Positions 11,892-22,839 of a stretch of 64,000 nt of DNA are shown here, in pieces. Both the position numbers and the translations under genes were made by a program. Under the pieces are notes generated by a model. The model did not search any database and was not told the origin of the DNA. It saw nothing but the letters and a program-made list of their open reading frames with translations. Numbering within the stretch: position 1 is the stretch's first letter; each line of letters opens with the position of its first letter. This stretch comes from Candidula unifasciata (Eukaryota > Mollusca > Gastropoda > Stylommatophora > Geomitridae), in NCBI GenBank assembly GCA_905116865.2, contig CAJHNH020000846.1:542369-606368 (forward strand), in the 5' to 3' direction.

Positions 11892-14800
11892 GTAAGTAAT
11901 GAACTGAAGCTACTGGTCTGTGAAGGGTTAACTAAATCGAAAACAATAGTAGTTATTTGAATAATTAGAAAGTCCATGTTTAACTATTTTTTTTTTAATA
12001 AATGGCAATTACTTCGAATGTGGAATGTATCTGCCTGAGAGTCTACGAACCAACCAGCCGGATACTTCTTTCTCTTTCGTTCGCTTGAAATAGATTATCT
12101 ATAACCACAATGTCATAGGCCTCTCTGGTAAACGGATGTGAGAACATAACTCAAGACCAAAGTCCACAAGAAGACAAACAACCACAAGTTTTTACCAGAG
12201 TTTACAGCTGGTGAACAGTGAGAAGAAGATAAATGTCTAAATTGTACCCACCATGTAATGTCATCAAAATGTCAACATGCACACACACATCACACACATA
12301 ACTGTACTGTTATTTAGTCACTAGTATTCTACCTTGGAGTGCAGAGGCTTGCCAGAGAGGTTGCCAGACTTCTTTTCTTCTGCCGTCTAGATCCCCACTT
12401 AAGCATAAGCCCTCAACCAACTCACGTCAAGTCGTTCTACCCTTCGCCATCGCTTGCAGCTCAAAACAGGCTCTCCCCATCTTGTTACCTTCACTCTCTA
12501 TGGATCTTTTATATGTAATTTTGTAGACATATTCATTATTATTTTTTGTAACTAAAATTAAACGATAATATAGTTTCACCATCCATATATTTAAAAGGCT
12601 TATATATTTTAAAGTTTTCTGAGATTAGGTGAAGTTATTTAAAACTGCAGAGGTATCGGGTCTTTATAAAGTTTAGGGGCTCATCAAATCCGGCACTGCT
12701 GGGGTGGCTATGCGAGTACCGGAACTGCGCTAAACAAACATTATAAGGAGATTAATGGGAAGATTTTAATTATGTCACACCTTTTCTGCAAGACTACATT
12801 AGGAAGGTAAGTGAGGAGAAATGACTGCAGATATGTTTAGAGATTGACATCTAAGAAGAACCCTATCAAATGTATGAGGTGGCAACAGTGGTCATGAAAT
12901 CCCATGCACTTATTGTGGAAGCAAGTCTTGCTGGTCAAACTCAAGGTCCCCACGATCTGGGATTCTCAGGGGTCTTTACAGCACAATAAAACATATCGTC
13001 TCAACAGAAGCACAAGTAAAAACAACAACAACAAGGTTTCAAACACGCTCTTTGTTGACTGTGTAACAGTTGTTTCGTTGTTCAACAACGAAATACCACT
13101 AAAGATGTTGTGAACGGTACTCGTGTGAGCGTGCGTGCGTGTGTGTCTAAATGGGATTATTACTCCTGACTCTGTCTTGCCACTGGACCCAGATAAGACT
13201 CCGGCGAGAGAGTGAGGACGACGACACTGCGCAATTCTTCCTCACTTTAATCCAGGTCACTCTTTCATCACCATCACTACTTGACGAAAAAGAGTGGTCA
13301 TTATCATCTTGATGGACAACACTAACACACATTATTACTACTGCCTGCTTTCAGGGATCTCACATGCGACACTTTGGTAGACGTCTTCATCCTATTGATT
13401 GTCGTCTGCATCACACAGACGCCACATTCCTCCACCACAATAATTCAGACTCTCCACATCGTTACAGCCCTACAACAGCTACAACATACACAGACCCCTG
13501 TCTCCTTGAACCCGTAACAACCAGAAGGTTCCCCAAGATTTACAAAACCACGGAGGTAAGTGATAATTGTTATTTGGTTAAATGTATGACAGATGTACTC
13601 TACGCAGGGTGACAAACGTCACTTTAGAAGTTCCGGTTAGTTAACGTCCATTGTACCTTTGTGGTATGTTGGGAAACGAACTGAAAGAAAGGTTGGCTGG
13701 TTGTTTCAGGGAGTGAGTTGACAGTGCGGAGGCCTCGTGAAATCCTCACGAAGAGAAAGGCGTGGCGAGGAGTGCCATCATCAGAACTGGAACTCTGCAC
13801 TGGTTGCTGAAGATGACGACGGGACGCTTGTGGGAATATCCCAAGTGCTAGGATGTCTATTATTAACTCATTTCCAATTCTATACTAGAAAAAACTCGAA
13901 AACTCGAGGAGGTTCAACCTGCTGTTGCCAGCAGTCTCTGCTATGTATGTGGTCTGGTTTACTTGTGCTACTTGCGTAGCTAAGATTGTGGTGAATGCGC
14001 CAGATCTTTGGCTTCATGTTATATCCTAACAGATGGTCTTAACTTAGCTTAACTCTTTACTGGGTTGGTCCTGGTACGTCGTCATGTGTCATCGTCATAA
14101 TCTTCTGGGATTAATCTCACAATAGAACATAAGCTCTGACCCAGTGCACATCACTCTCTTTGTAAGCTTGTTCGTGGTTGGTTGGGTTTTGTAACTAATG
14201 CTTTGTAAAGGCTAATTTTTGGTTAAATATCTGCTTTCATCCGCGTAACAACGACGCAAATCAGAGGGAGATAAAACCAAGAGGAAATACTAAGTAAGAA
14301 AAGGAAAGACATGCACAGCTAATAACAGGGTGGATGACGAGTGGTCCGACTCGGAAGGAAGTATTTATTAGGTCCAGAGACAGCGCAAATTATAGAAATT
14401 TAGTCACGAAAGTGATGTAAATAACCCAGACCACAAACATAGGCAGAGACTGTTAGCAGCCTCGGCTAGCTAGCAGCAGTCTGAAAGTGATCGACCTTTT
14501 AATTTTTTTTTTTTTTTTTCTTAAAAGGAATCGGAATAACGACGCATCGACGCCAGCGTGGTTTACTGCTTCAACAATGGCTGACTCGGTATGTGGTCGG
14601 AAAGAATTCGAGTCAACATACCAGCACTGCACAAATCCTTTTTGTAGTTAGTTGATGACCAGCAGTTTTAGGTTTTGAATATCGTGCCAATAAACACCTA
14701 TCCGCTATATAACAAAACAAAACAACACAAAACGCCCACCCCTCCCTTTTTAAGAGGGGAAAAAAAAGGGGGGGGGGGTTGAACGTGGTCGAGTTTTTCA

Positions 14801-16166
14801 ACGAACTTTGAACTTGGGCAATGATTCGATGTCACATAATTCAGAACAAGACCACAGAAGCTGTGCCCCCCCCCCCCCCCTCCTCAACAGCAAACGAAGA
14901 GCTTCCATACAGACTTCACACGTTCTCATCTGGTTAGTTATTCGTCTTGCTTTGCTTGATTAACGTTGCCTAGATTGTGTATTAATTGTAACGGATTGTA
15001 GAAGTATAGGCTGTTATGTGTACTTTCAGGGCGCCTTTTAATTAATTGTATATCCACCGTCCCAATACGGGATGCTATTTGTTGTGGTTTTAAAGCCCCA
15101 CCCAGGGTGTGGTCGGGGGGGGGGGGGCAAAAATATAACCTAACGGTTGAAAGGGATTTCTGAGACCTGTTGCTGAGTGTTCCTCATCCCAATGGTTGTA
15201 CTTTGTGCTACCAGGAGTTTATCGCTCGGTGCGATATCTTGGTGGGGTTGAACGTCAGTAAAATATTTGTAATCATCAGATTGTTATCATCTTTTGGAAT
15301 ATTTAAAGTGATACAAGATACATTTTTTTTTGGTCTAAAGAATTTTGAAACATATATGCAAAGATCTGTTCTACAGGATAAGTAACCAGTCTCACTCAAC
15401 GCTTTTTTTATCTTTTTTTTTTTTTTTTTTTTTAAACTAAGGACATGTAATTCCTGCCTGTTGTGTACTTCGTGTTTCTCTGTTACCGTCGGGTGTCGCA
15501 ATCTAACTGTACAGTTGAATGGGGCTTACTGAGATTTCTATAAGTATGATTCTCATCCTTGAGGTGGTAAACCTGGCGACTGTAATTCTGGAGGGTACAA
15601 ACTGCAAGCATGCAATACGACATGCATATGTTGACTTCTTTTATGAAATTGTGGCTTCCACAGTGAGTGTTAGCTACAATAGATATGAGCATCTTTGGGA
15701 AGACTAGACAGTAAGGGGCGTCTGCCAGGGTGTGACTCTCATACCAGTATCCAAAAGCCACCCGAAAAGTCTTCTTCCTCAGCATCCCGTCGAGGAAAAC
15801 AGACCTTGGTACGTCGACTATTATAAAACAAGTTCACTAATGTATCTGCCACAGAATTTGCTGCAGTATTATTTTTTCCCTTTGCATGCACATCGGTGAC
15901 TGTATACATTCGTAATGTTTATTGTTTTAGAATCGTAAATGTTGACACTAATTTGCGTCACCAATAAGTTCAACAATTTCTCCTGACAGACATCTCAGCC
16001 ACCGACCAGAAGAGCAAGTGGACATGAAATCCCTTACAGGACCCCTCTGCACGTGCTTGCCGTCACCCAGCAACCATTGGCTACTCATAGCGACTGGAAA
16101 TATAGTTTCCATGGCGACACCAGCGTCTACCCACCTTATCATACGAAAAAATACCATTCCTCGTAA
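11811..16166 (+). CDS. Candidate multi-exon gene, Tyr/His/Thr/Pro-rich protein
   Basis: Three segments have strong splice sites and compatible phases. Exon A (11811-11891) encodes TSYRTSNPFSVHDKRHV onward; it is bounded by TTAAATCTGCAG and AAC/GTAAGT. Exon B (13355-13555) is 67 codons, starting GSHMRHFGRRLHPIDC and ending FPKIYKTTE; it is bounded by CTGCTTTCAG and GAG/GTAAGT. Exon C begins at 15990 after TTTCTCCTGACAG and reads TSQPPTRRASGHEIPYRT, ending SVYPPYHTKKYHSS. It either stops at TAA 16164-16166 or splices at the GTAAGC donor (16163). A and B are phase 0 to 0. Upstream exons with the start codon were not found. No family is recognised; the short aromatic and Pro-rich style recalls axonemal microtubule-binding proteins, but that is only an impression. 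Confidence 0.55.
12140..12240 (+). repeat. R1 repeat copy (partial)
   Basis: Contains AAAGTCCACAAGAAGACAAA, ACCAGAGTTTACAGCTGGTG and a GAGAAGAAGA end, which is the 3' half of R1. It lies between candidate exons A and B. Confidence 0.55.
12241..13354. other. No further feature seen
   Basis: Presumed intron between candidate exons A and B. A short CA-rich stretch near 12280-12300 and an ACA-rich tract near 13020-13035 are the only simple repeats noted. Confidence 0.4.
13355..13555 (+). CDS. Candidate exon B of unknown gene
   Basis: 67 codons, phase 0 at both ends, His/Thr-rich with two Cys. Acceptor CTGCTTTCAG, donor GAG/GTAAGT. Confidence 0.55.
13640..13865 (+). mobile_element. RNH LINE remnant, internally deleted
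   Basis: It starts with a GMLGNE-type segment (TATGTTGGGAAACGAACTGA) and jumps to the 3' end TGGTTGCTGAAGATG and GGGAATATCCCAAGTGCTAG. This corresponds to the LLKMGTERLWECPECCDV end with substitutions. Confidence 0.6.
13990..15064. other. No gene seen; homopolymer runs
   Basis: Holds a poly(T) run (about 14502-14520), a poly(G) run (about 14769-14778) and a poly(C) run (about 14866-14880). No exon or known repeat copy is supported. Confidence 0.4.
15065..15262 (+). repeat. R3 interspersed repeat copy
   Basis: Third R3 copy. It has AAAGCCCCACCCAGGGTGTG, a poly(G) expansion, AATATAACCTAACGGTTGAA, GTTCCTCATCCCAATGGTTG and GGAGTTTATCGCTCGGTG. The poly(G) run replaces the GGGGCC of the copy at 5400. 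Confidence 0.65.
15990..16166 (+). CDS. Candidate exon C of unknown gene
   Basis: 57-58 codons in phase 0 (TSQPPTRRASGHEIPYRT to TKKYHSS). The frame meets TAA directly after the last shown Ser, and a GTAAGC donor overlaps that stop, so it is either terminal or alternatively spliced. Confidence 0.5.
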   Translation, partial: TSQPPTRRASGHEIPYRTPLHVLAVTQQPLATHSDWKYSFHGDTSVYPPYHTKKYHSS

Positions 16167-16585
16167 GCTCCAACTAGGACACCGCAAACGTCATTTCATT
16201 AGAGAGGAGACTTGAATTTAGAGCTCAGAAAATGACAGAATGTTCAATTGTGTACACAGTTTTCTCGACAGAGCTCCATTCTGACTAACAAATCTAACTG
16301 GAATTGTTATTGTCAACAAAATTTTCATTTAAATGAGTCATTCAAAAAACATAAAAATGCCACCTGTGTACGTATAATTGGACCCTGCTGTCTGCTAGAC
16401 AGATTTCAGTTCCTGGAACTTTTTGACCCTATCAGTGTTTTTTTCTTTTTTTCTGTATTTACTATTTTAATTTACTTATTGTTGCTGCTGTTGTTGTTGC
16501 AAGTCACATAGGTCGTAAATAGAGGAGAATGTGTATTCTGTAATTAATATAGTTGTGATATTAAATAATTATTTTTGTAGGTGAT

Positions 16586-18424
16586 CCTTGTCGAGATCTG
16601 AACCTTTACATCCTTGTCGAGATCTGAACCTATACATCCTTGCGAGATCTGAATCTATACATCCTTGTCGAGATCTGAACCTAAACATCCTTGTCCAAAT
16701 CTGAACCTATACATCCTTAACAAGATCTGAACCTATACATCCTTGATGAGAACTAAACCTATAATCTTTATCGAGATCTGAACCTATACATCCTTGCCGA
16801 GATCTGAACCCATACATCCTTGTTGAGATCTGAACGTATACATCCTTGATGAGATCTGAACCTATACATCCTTGTTCAGATCTGAACCTATACATCCTTG
16901 TCGAGATCTGAACCTATACATCCTTGTCGAGATTTGAACCTATACATCCTTGTCCAGATCTGAACCTATACATCCTTGTCCAGATCTAAACCTATACATC
17001 CTTTTCCAGATCTAAACCTATACATCCTTGTCAAGATCTGAACCTATACATCCTTGTCGAGATCTGAACCCATACATCCTTGTTGAGATCTGAACCTATA
17101 CATCCTTGTCCAGATCTGAACCTATACATCCTTGTCAAGATCTGAACCTTTACATCCTTGATGAGATCTAAACCTATAATCTTTATCGAGATCTGAACCT
17201 ATACATCTTTATCGAGATCTGAACCTATACATCCTTGTCGAGATCTGAACCTATACATCCTTGTCAAGATCTGAAACTATACATGCTTGTCAAGCAAGAT
17301 CTGAACCTATACATACTTAACAAGATCTGAACCTATACATCCTTGTCGAGATCTGAACCTATACATCCTTGTCCAGATCTGAACCTATACATCCTTGTCA
17401 AGATCTGAACCTTTACATCCTTGATGAGATCTAAACCTATAATCTTTATCGAGATCTGAACCTATACATCTTTATCGAGATCTGAACCTATACATCCTTT
17501 TTGAGATCTTAACCTATACATTCTTGTCAAGATCTGAAACTATACATGCTTGTCAAGCAAGATCTGAACCTATACATACTTAACAAGATCTGAACCTATA
17601 CATCCTTGTCGAGATCTGAACCTATACATCCTTGTCCAGATCTAAACCTATACATCCTTAACAAGATCTGAACCTATACATTCTTGTCGAGATCTGAACC
17701 TATACATCCTTGTCCAGATCTGAACCTATACATCCTTGTCGAGATCTGAACCTATACGTCCTTGTCGAGATCTGGACCTATACATCCTTGTCCAGATCTG
17801 AACCTATACATCCTTGTCAAGACCTGAACCTATACATCCTTGTCGAGATCTAAACCTATACATTCTTTTCCAGATCTAAACCTATACATCCTTGTCAAGA
17901 TCTGAACCTATACATCCTTGTCGAGATCTGAACCCATACATCCTTGTTGAGATCTGAACCTATACATTCTTGTCCAGATCTGAACCTATACATCCTTGTC
18001 CAGATCTGAACCTATACATCCTTGTCGAGATCTGAACCTATACATCCTTGTCCAGATCTGAACCTATACATCCTTGTCGAGATCTGAACCTATACATCCT
18101 TGTTGAGATTTGAACCCATACATCCTTGTCCAGACTTAAACCTATTCATCCTTGTCGGGATCTGAACCTGTACATTTTTGTCCAGATCTGAACCTAATCC
18201 TGGTGGAGATCTGAACCTACACATTCTTGTCGAGATCTAAACCTATACATTTAGATTACTTTTAAACCTATACATCCTTCTCGAGATCTATACAATCTTG
18301 TCGAGATCTAAACCTATACAGCCTTGTCGAGATCTGAACCTATACATCCTTGTCAAGATCTGAACCTATACATCCTTGTCAAGATCTGAACCTATACATC
18401 CTTATCGAGACCTGAACCTATATA
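16586..18424. repeat. 26 bp tandem array, about 70 units
   Basis: The unit combines GAGATCTGAACCTATACATC with CTTGTC, 26 bp. Almost every unit contains AGATCT. Common variants are CCAGATCT, CAAGATCT and ATCTAAACC. A multi-unit block of about 263 bp is duplicated (compare 17111-17340 with 17375-17600, both with the rare GCTTGTCAAGCAAGATC unit), so the array grew by block copying as well as single-unit slippage. No coding role. Confidence 0.97.
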
Positions 18425-18582
18425 AAGCTCAAAAGCTTCTGGTTTTAAACACAATACAATACTACTCAATACGGTACTTAATTTATAACTTACCCCTGAC
18501 GTCACGACAACATCACAGGAGACATTCCCAATAAATTCTAGGGTGTTCAGGTTGTAGTTTCTCGCGATTTATCTACAGCCAA

Positions 18583-18617
18583 GTTTAGGGTTAGGGGTAG
18601 GGTTAGGGTTAGGATTA
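18583..18617 (+). repeat. Short interstitial telomere-like tract
   Basis: TTTAGGGTTAGGGGTAGGG followed by TTAGGGTTAGGATTAG. About five TTAGGG-type units, too few and too internal to be a chromosome end. Confidence 0.85.
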
Positions 18618-18794
18618 GAAGACACTAGATGAACACTCAAACCAAAAAACACACAACAGCACACTTCCACCCCTTTAAATAATGGACTGTCAGGTCAGCT
18701 GTGGATTTCCCACGGGGATTTCGTGTTTGGGGTACCTTATAAATTAAGAACCCTCAATACTTCTGCCCCCTGTGTGTTCCTAAGTAAACGGCGA

Positions 18795-18880
18795 CCAATT
18801 AGGAATATTTCCTTAGTAGCTGGAGTGCACCTGCCTGAAACGCAAAGAACCAACAGTCTACATACAAATAAGCCCGATTT
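18795..18880 (+). repeat. R1 repeat copy (partial)
   Basis: Contains TAGCTGGAGTGCACCTGCCT, GAACCAACAGTCTACATACA and AATAAGCCCGATTTTTAAAA, the central part of R1. Confidence 0.65.
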
Positions 18881-18892
18881 TTAAAAGAAAAT

Positions 18893-19470
18893 ATGTGTGG
18901 GAGTGTAGCTGTATGTGTGTGGGCGTGTATCTGTGTTTTTGTGTGGGCGTGTATCTGTGTGTGGGCTTGTATCTGTGTTTTTGTGTGGCTTGTATCTGTG
19001 TGTGGGCGTTTAACTGTTTGTGTGTGGGCATGAATCTGTGTTTGTGTGTGGGCATGTATCTGTGTTTGTGTGTGCGTGTGTATCTGTGCTTGTGTATAGG
19101 CGTGTATCTGTGTTTGTGTGTGGGAGTGTTTGTGTGTGGGCGTGTGTGTGGGCATGTATCTGTTTGTATGTGGGCGTGTATCCGTGTTTGTGTGTGGGCA
19201 TGTATTTGTGTTTGTGTGTAGCCGTGTATCTGTGTTTGTGTGTGAGCATGTATCTGTGTTTGTATGTTAACGTGTATTTGTGTTTGTGCATGTATCTGTG
19301 TTTGTGTGTGGGCATGTATTTGTGTTTGTGTGTGGATGTGCATCTGTGTTTGTGTGTGAGCATGTATCTGTGTTTGTATGTGAACATGTATTTATGTTTG
19401 TGCTTGTATCTGTGTTTGTGTGTGGGCATGTATTTGTGTTTGTGTGTGGGCATGTACCTGTGTTTGAGCC
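18893..19470. repeat. 24 bp GT-rich minisatellite
   Basis: Units of TGTGTTTGTGTGTGGGCATG plus TATC, about 24 bp, repeated about 24 times. Because 24 is a multiple of three, several frames stay open on both strands (HKHRYMPT-type on the minus strand). These are not taken as genes. Confidence 0.95.
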
Positions 19471-19479
19471 CCAGAGAAG

Positions 19480-20035
19480 CTTTCATAGCATTATTAACAT
19501 CCTGAAAGTCAAACGCAATTAAAACTTGTATTAAATTTAAAATATTATTTAACACTAATATCAAATCAACAATGCTGTTCGAAGCTAAAACATATGGAGC
19601 AGCTAAAACAATTACTAATAAACTAAATCTATTAATAACTGGTGCTAGAGCAGAACAGAGGTAGTTAAATAGTATGACAGGATCACTGATGTTGAACTGT
19701 GAGATAGAACTAAGCAAATTCTGGCGAGTCAAGAGGCTAGGAAAAAATAGATGCTGGCATTGGATAATACACATGTTGTGAAAACTTGAGAACAATATAA
19801 CTAGAATGTCTTTGTACTGGAACCCACTGGAGCATAGAAATAAAGTCAGACCCCCCCCCCCTTTCCCAACAACAAAATGGAGAAGAGGGCTAAAGAGTGA
19901 AGTTAAAAAGATAGGAAGGACATTAGCAGGCCTGAATGAAACAGCAAAGGACAGAATAATTGGCTGACCTGAGCTGGTTGAGGGCCTACGCTCCAATGAG
20001 GGATAATGAGCAGAAGAAGGAGAAGAAGTAGGCCA
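19480..20035 (+). mobile_element. Degraded LINE 3' end
   Basis: Fragments in shifting frames match a LINE C-terminus: KFWRVKRLG, then RCWHWIIHM, NNITRMSLYWNPLEHRNK, and WRRGLKSEVKK, followed by an AGAAGG-rich tail at 20008-20030. A poly(C) run at 19852-19862 interrupts it. All frames contain stops. Confidence 0.65.
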
Positions 20036-20254
20036 AGGAGCTGTTATTTCACTCCTTATATTCCAAGACGTTTACTTAAAGGCAATACATATTTAGATTG
20101 AGAAGCAAATGGCATAAAGGTGGTTAAACTATTAATTCAGACACAAAATATTACTATAACCACTAGTTGTGATAAAAGACAGTGAGATTTTGTAATGTGT
20201 TTGGAATGAACATGCTATGTGTGGTCAGTTGTTTGGTAGTGAACCCTCAATGCT

Positions 20255-20805
20255 CAGAGTTGAGTTGAGTCAAGAATTGACATCACAGCACAATGGACAT
20301 TCCCATGCATGCTCCTTCCTCATCTTCAGCAGCCAGCGCAGAGTTCCAGTACTGATGGTACCGGTCATAATCTGGTTAAATGTCGGTCTTGCCTTTTCTC
20401 TGAGTGTAGTCAGCAGGCCAAACCCTCTGGTTACACTCAGGTGCCTCTCTCCAGGCCATAATAATAATCTTCTTTCTCCACTGATTCCATTGCTTGTTCC
20501 CAAAGGACCTTGACCACAACTGCCTTGTCATGTATCAATTCACCACCCAGTGGTGCGGATCCAGCCAATCTGTCCACCTGTTCATTACCCATCACGCTGG
20601 CATGGCCTGGAAAAAAGATCCAAAGTATGCTCACTACCCGTGACCTTTCCAGTGAAGCTTGCCACTCTGCTCGAAGCATCCCTGTCTTCACTTTTCTCAG
20701 CATGCTTTCAGAGTCTGTTACAATCACGACATGTGTATGCATCTTGTTCTCTTGGCACCGGACAGCTGCAGTTACTGCCTCCACCTCCATTCAGAAGAGT
20801 ATGAA
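20255..20805 (-). pseudogene. RNase H LINE (RNH) C-terminal remnant
   Basis: The clearest RNH copy. The minus strand reads VIVTDSESMLRKVKTGM, ILWIFFPGHASVMGNEQVDR and LAGSAPLGGELIHDKA, which is RNase H-like with TDSES and GHASVMGNE. Through a frameshift it continues to FNQIMTGTISTGTLRWLLKM and the terminal module at 20270-20345. RNase H removes the RNA strand during element reverse transcription. Stops and frameshifts show it is inactive. Confidence 0.85.
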
Positions 20806-21059
20806 GCCTTTACCCACAAACTGTCACATCAAACATAGGGTTTCACACTTATATAAATTTAGTAATATTAATTTCAGAATGAGACATGTTATGAGACGAG
20901 GTAAAATGGAACATGTGACCACTTGAAAGATTTGTGAAAAGAGAGACAGAGAAAGACAAAGTGAGAAGATTCTTGACAGCTTTTTGTCATGGAGGAGTGT
21001 CAGCACATGAACTGTTGTTACATGCTGCTGAGATCACAAGTTGTGGAAAGGCATGGTCG

Positions 21060-21560
21060 CCCCACCCCTTTGATAGATACACATGTATATTATTTGGCAT
21101 ACTATGATCATACTTGGTCAACTTACTGGCACCAGCAGAAACAGCTAAATAGCTTTCATTCGCGATGCCTGAGAAGAATACCTGGTATTAAGTGGCAAGA
21201 CAAGATCACAAACTTGGAGGTACTGAAAACAGCAGGTATTACAACAGTTTTTTTTCTCAACTCTTAACGAAGGCTTAGGTGACTGGGCCACACCTGGAGA
21301 ATTGAGGATGATAAGAGTCCCTAAGGACATCCTCTGTGGTGAATTAGAGAAGGGTGGAAGATGTTGAAGCCAACCTCCACTATGATTTATAGATGTGTGC
21401 AAATGGGACATGAATGATACAGATATTGTGGTAGATTTGTTGGAACAAAATGCCATGGACCGTGTTGCAAGAAGGTGCACATGAGGAAAAGAATGAAGAA
21501 AGAAATTATTGCAGAAAACATGAAAGCTGAGCGTCTGAGACACTACATACAAATGATAGC
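21060..21560 (+). pseudogene. LINE reverse transcriptase C-terminal remnant
   Basis: Reads LNSFHSRCLRRIPGIKWQDK and ITNLEVLKTAGI, then after a T-run frameshift RRLRWLGH and a CHGPCCKKVH-like tail. This is the C-terminal domain of a LINE reverse transcriptase, different from the element at 3100-4345. Several stops are present. Confidence 0.75.
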
Positions 21561-21589
21561 AAAAACAGTCCTTATGCTATAATTGTGGA

Positions 21590-22190
21590 AGGCTTTTCTT
21601 AACACGGGCGGGTCTTGCTAGTTACACTCGCCATCCACATGGGCTGTGAGTCACATGCCTCCTCATATCACAATATAACACCATCGTCAGGAAAGACGAA
21701 AAGGTGCTAACATGGAGGGGAGGCCAACAGGAAGACTGTGACCAGATCGGAGACTGTAGATCGTGTGTTCTATGGAACCATGCTTGTCCCTGTTTACTTG
21801 CGTGGAACAGGATAACGATGACAGATTTGAAAAGTTCAAATCAAAGTCCCGATACTGCACAAGTGGAGAGTGCAACAGAACAGAGTATATCTATACTCGG
21901 AGAGACTGACCCAGCGAGAAGTGTGCAGAGGGTCTAGACAATTTTAAATGTGCACGGGAAAAACCAAGCGACATAGGTTATTACTGGCAGCATCAGTATG
22001 GAAAAATTGTTGCTGGCTCCTGAGGAAGGGATCAGAGCTTGTGTGGGAACGTCAATTCTTGTTATATTCATCCATCCCATACTGTTCAACCCTGAGGCAG
22101 TTATTGTCCTTGAAACATGCATATTTTCACAGGTAAATGAACAAGACACAAACAAGAGAAAATGTTTGAAAAATTTATTAAAGGTCTAAG
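21590..22190. other. Unassigned region
   Basis: Plus-strand frames show Cys-rich stretches (GDCRSCVLWNHACPC; SRYCTSGECNRTEYIY in another frame). No single frame is continuous and no splice structure is convincing. It may be an old coding relic, but no product can be named. Confidence 0.25.
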
Positions 22191-22220
22191 TTAGTGTCCA
22201 CATTGTGGAGAAATGATAAT

Positions 22221-22278
22221 GTGAGAGACATGTTTCATGTGAGAGACATGTTTCATGTGAGAGACATGTTTCATGTGA
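22221..22278. repeat. 18 bp tandem repeat, three copies
   Basis: Three identical copies of GTGAGAGACATGTTTCAT followed by a partial fourth. Confidence 0.95.
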
Positions 22279-22555
22279 CAAACAGGCACAGCCATTAGCA
22301 ACTACTTCATTTTCTCCAAATGACTTCCACATTGTGCAACTCTTTCTTAGTTAATCCTAAACAGCAAGAGTAACCTATATTTAATATCAAAATAAAGCAA
22401 ACCAAAGATAAAAATAAATAAATGCCATAAAGTAATGAACTAACCTTCATTTTGCCAAGTGGCAACGGCCATCATGCTTCTCAACACCTGAAAATCTCCA
22501 ACCATGTGTGCCAATTAAACCAGATCTCAATTTTAATACAACACACACATGTCAT

Positions 22556-22580
22556 ACACACACACACACACACACACACC
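22556..22580. repeat. (CA)n microsatellite
   Basis: About eleven CA dinucleotides directly upstream of the tRNA-like tandem block. Confidence 0.95.
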
Positions 22581-22596
22581 ATACCCACTTGCTGGG

Positions 22597-22836
22597 GGGT
22601 CTCCGTGACAAAGTGGTTAAGCCGTTTACCTCGCACTCTGAAGGTCTGAAGGGTCTCCGTGACGAAGTGGTCAAGCCGTTTACCTTGCACTCTGAAGGTC
22701 TGGATGGGGTCTCCGTGACGAAGTGGTCAAGCCGTTTACCTTGCACTTTGAAGGTCTGGGGGGTCTCCGTGACAAAGTGGGCAAGCCGTTTACCTCGCAC
22801 TCTGAAGGTCGTGACTTCGTTTCACGGTGACACCTT
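22597..22836 (+). repeat. Tandem tRNA-like 5' halves, last copy with a T-arm
   Basis: Four copies, spaced 54, 56 and 54 bp (starts 22597, 22651, 22707, 22761), begin GGGTCTCCGTGACGAAGTGG and end CACTCTGAAGGTC. They look like the acceptor, D-arm and anticodon half of a tRNA or tRNA-derived SINE head. Only the fourth continues into a T-arm-like stretch (GTGACTTCGTTTCACGGTGA) that can close the structure. No functional anticodon assignment is made. Confidence 0.7.
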
Positions 22837-22839
22837 TCA

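Noticed and set aside
16586..18424. CRISPR-like regular repeats
   Set aside because: Units are contiguous with no unique spacers, in a eukaryotic genome.
18583..18617. True telomere
   Set aside because: Only about five units, with tens of kilobases of other sequence on both sides.
18858..19343. HTQTQIH-type repetitive proteins on both strands
   Set aside because: Produced by a minisatellite whose 24 bp period is a multiple of three; several frames are open at once.
19010..19996. 328-codon minus-strand open frame
   Set aside because: Its C-terminal half is the 24 bp minisatellite read in one frame and the rest is antisense to a degraded LINE 3' end including a poly(C) run; no splice or start support.
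21690..21940. Cys-rich secreted protein exon
   Set aside because: Cysteine-rich stretches fall in different frames with stops between them and no convincing splice sites.
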